64,000 nt of DNA from JAOXRU01 sp965247735 (GTDB taxonomy: Bacteria; Bacteroidota; Bacteroidia; Flavobacteriales; Flavobacteriaceae), in NCBI GenBank assembly GCA_965247735.1, contig CBDFHN010000002.1, positions 4,526,001 through 4,590,000 of the forward strand, in the 5' to 3' direction. A program made the translations under genes and the position numbers. Under the pieces are notes generated by a model. That model searched no databases and was not told the origin of the DNA. It saw nothing but the letters and a program-made list of their open reading frames with translations. This document shows positions 9,531 to 17,792 of this stretch, piece after piece (positions within the stretch are counted from its first letter, which is position 1; the number at the start of each line of letters is the position of its first letter).

Positions 9531-9944
9531 CTAATGCGGCAACTTGTTTTTTAGAAGGCCATAAACGAATGTTCCAAATACAGCAGCAACTAATACGATT
9601 AATATACTTATATAACCAGTACTTATAAGTGTAAACAATGGTCCTGGGCAAGCGCCAATTAAGGCCCATCCAAGTCCAAAAATAATACCTCCAAAAATAT
9701 AATTTTTATAACCTTTTGCTTTATCAGAGATTTCTATTTGCTTTCCTTCAGTACTTTTTAGTCCCATTTTTTTAATTACAAAAACAAAAATGGCTCCAGT
9801 TGCAACAGCAGATCCAATAATTCCAAACATATGAAAGGATTCAAATCGGAACATTTCATAAATTCTAAACCATGAAATAGCTTCTGATTTTACGAGTACT
9901 ATTCCAAAAATAATTCCAACAAATAAGAATTTTAAATATTTCAT
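9531..9944 (-). CDS. YeeE/YedE-family inner membrane protein (second half-permease)
   Basis: The 137-residue protein has about four hydrophobic segments and the motif GACPGPLF, which is diagnostic for the YeeE/YedE (thiosulfate/sulfur-compound transporter) family. Its partner at 9947-10507 ends two bases upstream, so the two are translated together and presumably form one split permease equivalent to a full-length YeeE. In many Bacteroidota this pair lies beside a sulfurtransferase or metallo-beta-lactamase, but none is seen here. The likely role is import of thiosulfate or a related persulfide donor; the precise ion is inference. Confidence 0.8.
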   Translation of the reverse strand: MKYLKFLFVGIIFGIVLVKSEAISWFRIYEMFRFESFHMFGIIGSAVATGAIFVFVIKKMGLKSTEGKQIEISDKAKGYKNYIFGGIIFGLGWALIGACPGPLFTLISTGYISILIVLVAAVFGTFVYGLLKNKLPH

Positions 9945-9946
9945 GA

Positions 9947-10507
9947 TTAAGATAGTAGATAAGGTAAGATTAAAAAAGTCATTATAAGTCCACCGATAAA
10001 AAATCCAATAACAGCAATTAACGATGGAATTTGGAGATTACTAAGCCCGCTAATGGCATGTCCAGAAGTACATCCATTTGCATATCTCGTGCCAAATCCT
10101 ATAAGAAAACCGCCTAGTATTAAAATTGTAATTCCCTTTATAGAGCTTATAGCTTGATTGCCAAATAGCAATTCTGGAACCAGTGCTTTTCCAGCATCAT
10201 TAATTCCATAAGATTTTAATTCTGCAATGGTTTTTGGATTTAAAGCCATAAGGCTGTCATCAGATAGGTAGTTGATAGCAATATATCCACCAATAATAGC
10301 TCCAAAAACAACAATAAGATTCCAAAGACTACTTTTCCAATTGAATTTGAAAAAATCCGAATATTTCCCAGCGCCACCGATACTACACAATGTTTTTAAG
10401 TTGGACGACATTCCAAAACGTTTTCCAAAAAGTAATAAAGAAAACATAATTAAAGAAATAAGAGGACCAGAGAGGTACCATGGCCATGGTTTTGTAATAA
10501 ATTCCAT
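9947..10507 (-). CDS. YeeE/YedE-family inner membrane protein (first half-permease)
   Basis: I place the start at the ATG at 10507, giving MEFITKPWPWYLSGP and 186 residues. The open frame extends to 10573, but the extra residues are not typical of the family. The protein has about five transmembrane segments and the motif ANGCTSGHAISGL, the conserved cysteine motif through which YeeE proteins handle thiosulfate. It is the first gene of a two-gene unit with 9531-9944 (gap 2 bases). Its function is inferred from the family and from pairing with the second half-protein. Confidence 0.8.
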   Translation of the reverse strand: MEFITKPWPWYLSGPLISLIMFSLLLFGKRFGMSSNLKTLCSIGGAGKYSDFFKFNWKSSLWNLIVVFGAIIGGYIAINYLSDDSLMALNPKTIAELKSYGINDAGKALVPELLFGNQAISSIKGITILILGGFLIGFGTRYANGCTSGHAISGLSNLQIPSLIAVIGFFIGGLIMTFLILPYLLS

Positions 10508-11265
10508 CAGGTTTGATATTGTAATTTTTGCAAGGACAAATAAAAGAACAAAAAAACAATCTGAATGTAACAAATGTTGTTTACCATTAAAAAACTGTTG
10601 TTTGTAACTTAGATTTTAGTTATTTCTGTTGATTTAATTAGAAAACAAATTTGCAGATGAGGCAGATTAATATAATACTGATTGCTTTTTCTTTAGTTTT
10701 TTTGGTGCAATAAATGAGAGAAAAAAGAGTATATCACTTGATTTTAATTGCTTAAGAAAGTAGAATAAATATTGCTATTGAAATTAAAGGTAAAACCTAT
10801 TATATTGTATTGTATTTAATAAAAATTCAACACTTACTTTTTTAAAACCTAACTAATGGTTTGGTATTATATGTCACAATAGTACTTTTTGAAGCATTAA
10901 GATGATTTCTTTTCCTTTGTTTGCTGTTTTGATAACTCCTAATAGCACTAATTGGAATTGGATAATGGTATTTTGTCTTGTTTTTTATTCAATAAATCTA
11001 TTCACCGATACTTCTTTTGGCATAGTCTTTGGTATTTAACTATTAAACGAATAAGAAATTCAAAAGGTAGGATTTGTCTTACTTTTGAGATATCGAATTA
11101 AGTGAAACATAAAGTAAGTGCCTAACCTAGCCTTGGCGCCTCTAAAAAGAAACATTTAATGAGAAGGAATTATATGAGAACGAAAAACATTACCCAAATT
11201 ACTAATAAGTAGTATACTTATGATAAAAGTATTTTTTTAAAATTGAATTAGCTATTGAATCGAAA
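10508..11265. other. Long AT-rich intergenic region without a recognisable gene
   Basis: About 760 bases separate the YeeE pair from the GlcNAc locus. An 18-codon frame at 10657-10713 resembles the start of a signal peptide (MRQINIILIAF) but stops at once, so it may be the remnant of a lost gene. A slightly GC-richer patch lies near 11125-11145. No complete gene, RNA or repeat was found. Confidence 0.5.
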
Positions 11266-11294
11266 AGTCATTAATATATAACATATTAATGGCT
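11266..11294. terminator. Bidirectional terminator downstream of the GH20-like gene
   Basis: A 12-bp stem (11266-11277 with 11283-11294, one wobble) has a T run on the plus side and a short T run on the minus side. It lies 27 bases beyond the stop codon of the minus-strand gene at 11321-13021 and ends that operon. Confidence 0.7.
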
Positions 11295-11320
11295 TTTTTC
11301 GTTTTATAAAGCAAAGCAAA

Positions 11321-13021
11321 TTACTTTACTATGATTTCATCTATAAAAATCCAAGTTTTTTCATTTTTATCAATGAGGGATGGTCTATTATTGAGATGTA
11401 CTCTTATTTTTTCAACAGCATCATAGTCTATTGGAATATTAATGATGCTTAGTTGGTTTTCTTTAGGGAATTTTACTTCTTTGGTTATACCTTTTGATGT
11501 TGTTGCCGTGGTGTAGAACAGCGATACAGATGTAGGTGCAAATATGTTATTATTATGATTGTTAAACGCACGTATTTGTACACTAAGAATATGTGTGGGC
11601 TTGTCAAAAGAAATTTCAAAATCCATGTCACTACCTTCCACTGCTGCCCAATGCCCATCGGCATAAGAATTACCACCAAGAACTCCATCAATTAGTGCCT
11701 GTTTTCCGTTTGCTAGGTTATATTTAGTTGATAATTCCTTAGTTATTGTTATGCTATTAAGCATTGCCTTATGTGGTGTAAAACTTGAGTTGGTAGTACC
11801 ACTCATAAGAACACCATTGTGGTAAGACCTAGCATATACAGTAGTTTTTTTGTCTATAAGTATTGGTTTCTGGTAGTGGATACTGTCGCTAAAATTATTT
11901 GTAAAAGAATAATAGATGTTATAATTGGGCTTAGTTGTTTCTAATTTAACCTTTATACTAGTGTTGTTTACAACTTCTGATGAAAATAAGACATCATAGA
12001 ATTTTTTTGAATCTAAAATTTTTTTTCCTTTAATGAGAGAAGGATATTTGCTAATAGGATGTCTATAAGTCCAAGTAGTGTATAGATGTCCAAGCATGTT
12101 TGGATGGTCTACACTAAAGGAGTATTTAATTAGTTTTTCAAGTCCTTCTATGTTTACCCAGCTTGCAGGTAGTACTTTGAAGCCCTTTTCGATAAACATA
12201 GGTATGGATGGATACTTGTTTAATGGTTCATAATGCCAATCACAAATAATAACATCTTTTGGAATTAAATCTATAGCCGTGTGTGTGCCATTTAATGATG
12301 CTTCCCAAGCCCCATGCTTTATTTTACTGCCATCAATTAAACGATCTCCCCAAATAAAAAGTTCAATGCCTTTCTTTTTTGTAAAATAGTCATGAAAATC
12401 ATTTATCACTTTTGCAAAAACTTCACCTGGAGGAAGTTTGTTTGTGCTTTTTGCTTCTGGTTTATCAATAAGGAAAATTTCGTCCATACCTAAGTGAATT
12501 CCATCAACATCGAAAGCCGAAACAATCTCATCAATAAGAGCAAATACAATTTGGTTAACTCTAGGGTTCATGGGATCCCATTCTCTACAATAAATATCTT
12601 TATTATCAGGAAATGCCCCCGGTGTTAAATCCAATTCTGGATAAACGGTTAGGAGGGGCATTGTCTTTTTACTCCAAGATTGATGTCCTAATGATTGAAA
12701 CTGAATAATAAGCCTGATGTCATTTTTGCTACAAGCACGTTTTAGTTTTCTAGCTGCTTTTTTAGTAATATAATTTTCTTTTTCAATAAGCTCTGGATGA
12801 GATTTAAATTGAAAACTATAATCAACTTCTAGAAAGATGACATTAATACCTTTTTTTACTAAGGCAGGCAATTCAGCTTCAAGCAGTGCTAACTTTTCAT
12901 TATTAGTATAGTCAAGTAAATGGATTGCATTCCATTTTTCTCCTTTATCTGGTCCAATTTGTTGAGCATTACTCTTTAATAACCCAACGACTGCAACAAG
13001 AGCAATAAATAGTTTTTTCAT
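11321..13021 (-). CDS. GH20-family beta-N-acetylhexosaminidase-like enzyme
   Basis: I choose the ATG at 13021 (566 residues) because it gives a signal peptide ending at SNAQ; the open frame extends 11 codons further without one. The catalytic barrel (about 25-340) contains HLGMDE, with D180-E181 as the Asp-Glu pair used by family 20 hexosaminidases for substrate-assisted cleavage of terminal GlcNAc. It lacks the classical N-terminal GH20b domain, so it belongs to a divergent GH20 subgroup. Residues of about 350-420 resemble the chitobiase C-terminal domain, and the last 130 residues look like a discoidin-type sugar-binding beta-sandwich. It is the last gene of the minus-strand operon with the second GH20 and the NagB-like fusion. 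Confidence 0.8.
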   Translation of the reverse strand: MKKLFIALVAVVGLLKSNAQQIGPDKGEKWNAIHLLDYTNNEKLALLEAELPALVKKGINVIFLEVDYSFQFKSHPELIEKENYITKKAARKLKRACSKNDIRLIIQFQSLGHQSWSKKTMPLLTVYPELDLTPGAFPDNKDIYCREWDPMNPRVNQIVFALIDEIVSAFDVDGIHLGMDEIFLIDKPEAKSTNKLPPGEVFAKVINDFHDYFTKKKGIELFIWGDRLIDGSKIKHGAWEASLNGTHTAIDLIPKDVIICDWHYEPLNKYPSIPMFIEKGFKVLPASWVNIEGLEKLIKYSFSVDHPNMLGHLYTTWTYRHPISKYPSLIKGKKILDSKKFYDVLFSSEVVNNTSIKVKLETTKPNYNIYYSFTNNFSDSIHYQKPILIDKKTTVYARSYHNGVLMSGTTNSSFTPHKAMLNSITITKELSTKYNLANGKQALIDGVLGGNSYADGHWAAVEGSDMDFEISFDKPTHILSVQIRAFNNHNNNIFAPTSVSLFYTTATTSKGITKEVKFPKENQLSIINIPIDYDAVEKIRVHLNNRPSLIDKNEKTWIFIDEIIVK

Positions 13022-13104
13022 ATGTTTATATTTATTGTTTTTTAATGGACACATATCTGTTACAAACTATTTATCTTACCATTCCATTAGGAGAATATTG
13101 TTCG

Positions 13105-15432
13105 CTATTTGCGGTATAACATATTACTTGTTACAGGAGTATACTCTTTAGTATCAGATTTCCTGATCTTTAAATTAACAGTATTCCAATCTGTAGGCCA
13201 GCCTCCATTAATATTGTTCAAATATATGATTTTTAAACGGTGCTTTCCTTTTTTTAAGGCTAATGCACCATCGTTTATTTCATGTTTTCTTGTAGTGCCA
13301 TCATTATCAATGATTAATTCATCTGCTATCCAAACCTGATCTTGAACACTAGCAAAATAGTATACACCATCTTCTGCTATATCAATATAGCTTTCTAAAA
13401 TGGCTGCTCTAAAATCTCCATCTTTAAGTTCATGTCCCCAATGATATGTTTTATTAGCTTGTCCTAAACTATTGATAGTGCTTTTGATTGCTTTTGCTTC
13501 GTAGTTGATATCTTTTACTAATCTGAAATCACCGTTATAAGTGGTTACATCAATACCGTTATTAAGATTTTCTAGGTCTAAAGCTTCTTTATAATCTTGT
13601 TTTTCAATTGCTATAGTTCTTACCAAGCTCATTTTGCCATGTGGTAATACACTTGCTATTTTTAATGTTGTACTTTCTTTAAAAACAAGAGGTTTTGTAT
13701 ATTCATTTCCTCCAACAGTAGGTGTGTTACCGTCTGTTGTATATACCATTTTTATTGGTCGAGTTGTAGTAAAATCAATACTTGTACTATCTGTAAATGC
13801 AACCTTAGAACTAGGACCTTCAGGTAATGGAATATGATACTTAATTTGATGCTGATCTAATCGTACATACTGGTTATTGAGTCTGTTTTCAAATTTATTA
13901 AAATCATGATTTTTGGCACCATACCAACCAGTTTCAGCAACAGCTAATAATCTAGGATAGGTTTGATATTCTACTGTAGTATCATCTAATGTATACTCTG
14001 TCCAGATATTTGCTTGCAGTCCTAGAATGTGTTTTTTGTTTGCAGGAGTAATCGCATTAGGAATTGGATTGTAATGGTAAACACTGTCTAATGGAATGTA
14101 AGCACCAAAAGCCATTGGTTCTGCTTTATAATCACCTTGATAAAAATTAAGGTACATATAGGTGCTAGGTGTCATGATGACATTATTGCCTGCATTAGCG
14201 GCAGCAATACCTCCACTTTCTCCTCTCCAAGACATGATTGTGGTAGTTTTTGAAGCACCTCCTTCTAAAAGTTCATCCCAGCCAATTACTTTTTTATTGT
14301 ACTTTTTTAACATGGTTTCTACACGTGTCATAAAGTAGGTTTGTAATTTGGCTTCATTTTCTATGTTTTCATCTTTCATTCTTTTTTGGCAATGAACACA
14401 AGCTTCCCATTTTACTTTAGGAACTTCATCACCCCCTATATGCACATATTCATATGGGAAAAGTGTAGCTAATTCTTTCATTACATCTTCAACAAACACA
14501 AAACTTTCTTCCTTACCGGCACATAAAATATTAGGTTCTACTCCCCATAGTATTCTGGTGTTGTATTTTTCTTCTGGATTGCAAGCCAATTCTGGGTAAC
14601 CTACAAGAGCAGCAATTACATGGCCAGGAACATCAATTTCTGGAAGAACATCTATTTGCCTTGCTGCAGCATATGCAACAACTTCTTTTACCTCTTCTTG
14701 AGTATAAAACATGCCTTCTCCATAAGTACTACCATCTGCTTCTGTTCTTTTGGCTCCTAATGTTGTTAGTTTTGGATATTTTTTAATCTCTAATCTCCAT
14801 CCTTGATCATCTGTTAAATGCCAATGAAACTTATTGATTTTAAACATAGCCATAATGTCCAATTGTTTTTTAATAAAGTCGACTCCAAAAAAGTGACGAC
14901 TTACATCTAAATGCATGCCTCTCCAATCAAAAAACGGTTCGTCTGTAATAACAACTCCTGGAATTAAAAGGGAGATATCGTTTCGTTTGCTTTTGCTTTC
15001 AATTTCAGCTGGTAGTAGTTGCAATAATGTTTGCAATCCGTAAAAAACACCTTTAGCAGTTTTGCCAACAATTTCAATATGGGATGTATTTACCTTAAGT
15101 ATGTATCCTTCTTCTTTTAAATCTAAAGTATCCGAAATTGCCAACGAAATATAATTGTCTGTTAATAGAGTATTGTCCTGATTACTGATGTTAATACCAG
15201 AAGAGGCTTCTATTTTTATTGCAAAAAAATCAGAAATTGATTCTAATTCGTCTTTTTGATGAAGCACAAACTTTGTGTCTTTATCAATAGTAAAACTAGT
15301 AGAAGTCGTTGTTGTTTTTTGTGGTTTTGGCGTAATGTTAATTCCGGTATTATAGAAGGCCGTTTCTTTTTTAGTAGTAGTGCAAGAAATTGATAATAAA
15401 ATGCACAAAAGTGATAGTAGTTTAAATTTCAT
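13105..15432 (-). CDS. Beta-N-acetylhexosaminidase lipoprotein (GH20)
   Basis: The 775-residue lipoprotein (LSISC, Cys17) has a GH20b N-terminal domain (about 30-165) and a GH20 barrel (about 168-515). HIGGDEVPK contains the catalytic D335-E336, and FHWHLTDDQGWR and WRGMHLDVSRHFF are typical family motifs. A chitobiase-type C-terminal domain (about 550-610) and a PA14-like domain (about 640-765, ILESYIDIAEDGVYYFAS) follow. It removes terminal N-acetylglucosamine (or N-acetylgalactosamine) from chito-oligosaccharides or glycans, probably in the periplasm or at the outer membrane. It sits between the GH20-like gene and the NagB-like fusion in one operon (27-base gap to the latter). Confidence 0.92.
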   Translation of the reverse strand: MKFKLLSLLCILLSISCTTTKKETAFYNTGINITPKPQKTTTTSTSFTIDKDTKFVLHQKDELESISDFFAIKIEASSGINISNQDNTLLTDNYISLAISDTLDLKEEGYILKVNTSHIEIVGKTAKGVFYGLQTLLQLLPAEIESKSKRNDISLLIPGVVITDEPFFDWRGMHLDVSRHFFGVDFIKKQLDIMAMFKINKFHWHLTDDQGWRLEIKKYPKLTTLGAKRTEADGSTYGEGMFYTQEEVKEVVAYAAARQIDVLPEIDVPGHVIAALVGYPELACNPEEKYNTRILWGVEPNILCAGKEESFVFVEDVMKELATLFPYEYVHIGGDEVPKVKWEACVHCQKRMKDENIENEAKLQTYFMTRVETMLKKYNKKVIGWDELLEGGASKTTTIMSWRGESGGIAAANAGNNVIMTPSTYMYLNFYQGDYKAEPMAFGAYIPLDSVYHYNPIPNAITPANKKHILGLQANIWTEYTLDDTTVEYQTYPRLLAVAETGWYGAKNHDFNKFENRLNNQYVRLDQHQIKYHIPLPEGPSSKVAFTDSTSIDFTTTRPIKMVYTTDGNTPTVGGNEYTKPLVFKESTTLKIASVLPHGKMSLVRTIAIEKQDYKEALDLENLNNGIDVTTYNGDFRLVKDINYEAKAIKSTINSLGQANKTYHWGHELKDGDFRAAILESYIDIAEDGVYYFASVQDQVWIADELIIDNDGTTRKHEINDGALALKKGKHRLKIIYLNNINGGWPTDWNTVNLKIRKSDTKEYTPVTSNMLYRK

Positions 15433-15459
15433 TCTTAAAGTAATTTGTATAAATAGTAA

Positions 15460-17394
15460 CTAGAAATAATATCTTTTAAAAGCTTCAATACCTTCGTATT
15501 CTGAAAGGCCAAGTGAATTGTAGTGGTCTGCTGTTTCTCTGTTTCTTTCCTGAGCTCTAACCCAAAATTCTCTGGTATCATCGCCCTGAAACATCACTAA
15601 ATCTTTTTGTGATTGATGAAATAAGATAGCATTGGTTTTTCGTTGTAACTCGTCTGGACTTAGCGGTACCGCCATATCAATTTCATCAATATTCCATTCT
15701 TGCCATGCGCCTCTATAAAGCCATACCCAACATTCGTTCATAAAAGATTTTTCTTTTATGTTTTCAATGGCTTTATACACCGCATTAAGACAAACTTTAT
15801 GAGTACCATGCGGGTCTGTTAAATCACCAGGAGCATATATTTGATGAGGTTGTATTTTATTTATGATGTTTTCCATTATTGTAATATCCTTAACACTTAA
15901 TGGATTTTTTTTTGCTTCTCCGGTTTCGTAAAAAGGTAAGTTTAAAAAATGAACATTAGCATCATCCAAACCAAGGTATCTTGTAGAAGCATAGGCTTCC
16001 ATTCTTCTAATAAGCCCCTTTAGTTTTCTAATATCTAGGGCATCAATATCTCCTTCGGTTTTGTTTTTTATAGCCGTAATTATTGTGTCTTGTTTTGTTG
16101 TTTCGTTATCTGAAAACATTTGCTTACTTACTTCAGCAAACTTTAAAGCATCCATATCGGTAACAGCAATATTTCCTGAGGTCTGGTACGCAACATAAAC
16201 CTCATGACCTTGTTTAACTAATCTTGAAAAAGTACCGCCCATAGCGATCATATCGTCTTCTGGATGTGGGCTAAAAATTAAAACACGCTTTTTAGCAGGA
16301 TAAGCCCTTTCAGGTCTTTTTTCATCATCAGAGTTTGGTTTTCCTCCAGGCCATCCCGTTATAGTTCGCTGTAATATATTGAACATTTTGATGTTTAGGT
16401 CATATGCTGAACCTTCTAATGCTAGTAATCCAGACATTCCATGTTCATTATAGTCCTTGTCTGTTAATTTTAAAATTGGTTTTTCTAGTTTTTGACTTAG
16501 CCATACAATAGCCTTTCGTTTTAGGCTTATTGTCCATACACATTGCCCTACAAGCCATGGTGTTTTAAAACGTTTTAGCTCTGCTGCAGCTTCTCTATCC
16601 AGAATAACTGTAATATTATTATGATTTTGCAAATATGTAGCAGGTATATTAGCTGTGATAGGATCTTCAATTGTGTTTTTTACTATAGTTGCTTTTTTGT
16701 CTCCCCAAGCTAATAGCACTATTCTTTTTGCTTTGCAAATAGTACCAACTCCCATTGTAATAGCTTTTCTGGGTACATTTTCCAATCCATTAAAATCGGA
16801 AGAAGCATCCACACGTGTAAGACTGCTTAGCATTATAATACGTGTTCCAGAGTTGTGATGTGAACCAGGTTCATTAAAACCAATATGTCCAGTTCTTCCA
16901 ATACCAAGCAGTTGAAAATCTAAACCTCCATATTGTTTTATTTTCATTTCATAATCAATACAGTATTGGTGTACTTCTTCTACAGGAATGGTACCATCAG
17001 GAATGTTGATATTATTTGGGTTAATATCAATATGATTAAAGAGATGCTGATGCATAAAATAATCATAACTTTGATTATTAGCCCTTTTCATTGGAAAATA
17101 TTCGTCGAGATTAAAAGTAATTACATTATGAAAACTTAATGCCTCTTCTTTATGAAGTCTTACTAACTCTTCATATACTTTTATAGGAGAAGAACCAGTT
17201 GCTAATCCTATTACGAAATGTTCCTCTTTTTCTTGTTTAGATTTTATTAGTGTCGCAATTTCTTGAGCAATTAAAAATGATGCATTATCCGCATTGTCAA
17301 AAATTTCTGTATGTAATTTTTCGTAACGTGTTTCTTCAAATTTCCCTACCTCTTTATGACTAATAGCATTGTTTAGATTTATTTTTGAATACAT
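15460..17394 (-). CDS. NagB-like deaminase fused to a PIG-L/LmbE deacetylase domain
   Basis: This 644-residue two-domain cytoplasmic protein is of a type found in Bacteroidota. Residues 30-290 form a glucosamine-6-phosphate deaminase fold (FNLDEYF at 94-100, GHIGFNEP at 169-176). Residues 368-600 form a PIG-L deacetylase domain (FSPHPEDD at 374-381, GHEVYVAY, and DPHGTHK as the second metal-ligand motif). GlcN6P deaminases use an Asp two residues before the catalytic His (E. coli D141/H143); here that position is Thr168, while His170 and Glu175 are kept. The PIG-L motif reads HPED instead of HPDD. The protein may deacetylate and/or bind GlcNAc-6-P-like substrates, or act as a regulator. It is the first gene of the operon with two GH20 enzymes, preceded by a LytTR-type site. 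Confidence 0.85.
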   Translation of the reverse strand: MYSKINLNNAISHKEVGKFEETRYEKLHTEIFDNADNASFLIAQEIATLIKSKQEKEEHFVIGLATGSSPIKVYEELVRLHKEEALSFHNVITFNLDEYFPMKRANNQSYDYFMHQHLFNHIDINPNNINIPDGTIPVEEVHQYCIDYEMKIKQYGGLDFQLLGIGRTGHIGFNEPGSHHNSGTRIIMLSSLTRVDASSDFNGLENVPRKAITMGVGTICKAKRIVLLAWGDKKATIVKNTIEDPITANIPATYLQNHNNITVILDREAAAELKRFKTPWLVGQCVWTISLKRKAIVWLSQKLEKPILKLTDKDYNEHGMSGLLALEGSAYDLNIKMFNILQRTITGWPGGKPNSDDEKRPERAYPAKKRVLIFSPHPEDDMIAMGGTFSRLVKQGHEVYVAYQTSGNIAVTDMDALKFAEVSKQMFSDNETTKQDTIITAIKNKTEGDIDALDIRKLKGLIRRMEAYASTRYLGLDDANVHFLNLPFYETGEAKKNPLSVKDITIMENIINKIQPHQIYAPGDLTDPHGTHKVCLNAVYKAIENIKEKSFMNECWVWLYRGAWQEWNIDEIDMAVPLSPDELQRKTNAILFHQSQKDLVMFQGDDTREFWVRAQERNRETADHYNSLGLSEYEGIEAFKRYYF

Positions 17395-17792
17395 AAATTA
17401 TAAGGAGTTAATTGGACTAATAGTTAATATGGAAGAGTCTTGTTGTCATTAATAAATTTATAGCTGTAAGCTAATGCTTTTTGATAGGTAAGTATTAATT
17501 TTTTATACCAACTACATCGTTTTAGTAACAAACAGCATGATGGAGTGGTTATTTGTTTTTTGTGTTTTTTTGTTTAAAGCCAATTTGAAATATAAGGTAA
17601 TGCCTGTATTTTTAATGTCATAAAAAGTTAGTTTATATTCCCGAATAAAAAAAGGTTAACATGCGTCTTTTTCCTAGCAAGATTGTTTTTTTTAACTTTG
17701 AGACAGGGGGCTAAGATTGACTTTACTTTTCACTCATTTTGTTGTTGACTTATCTGGTAGTTTATTCCACATTCATTATCAGTTGAGTAAGT
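17395..17792. other. Intergenic region upstream of the nagB-like operon
   Basis: These 398 bases lie between the FG-GAP lipoprotein gene (whose stop faces the region) and the nagB-like start. They contain the shared 41-bp element at 17497-17537. A TAACTTTG sequence on the plus strand near 17694-17701 resembles a -7 element but no plus-strand gene follows. No further gene is visible. Confidence 0.6.
17497..17537 (-). promoter_or_regulatory. Shared LytTR-type direct-repeat operator, copy A
   Basis: Read on the minus strand, GCTGTTTGT (17536-17528) and GTAGTTGGT (17515-17507) are two imperfect 9-base direct repeats separated by 12 bases. That is the 9-12-9 spacing known for LytTR-domain regulators such as AgrA. 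A second copy lies upstream of susC at 25984-26024; 35 of 41 bases are identical in ungapped alignment. The element lies 103-143 bases upstream of the nagB-like start. The regulator at 27249-27968 is the obvious candidate protein. Confidence 0.65.

Noticed and set aside
10272..10607. Plus-strand frame opposite the YeeE gene
   Set aside because: Shadow of the YeeE/YedE gene, which carries family motifs on the minus strand.
10657..10713. 18-codon frame resembling a signal peptide
   Set aside because: It stops at once and nothing follows; at most a gene remnant.
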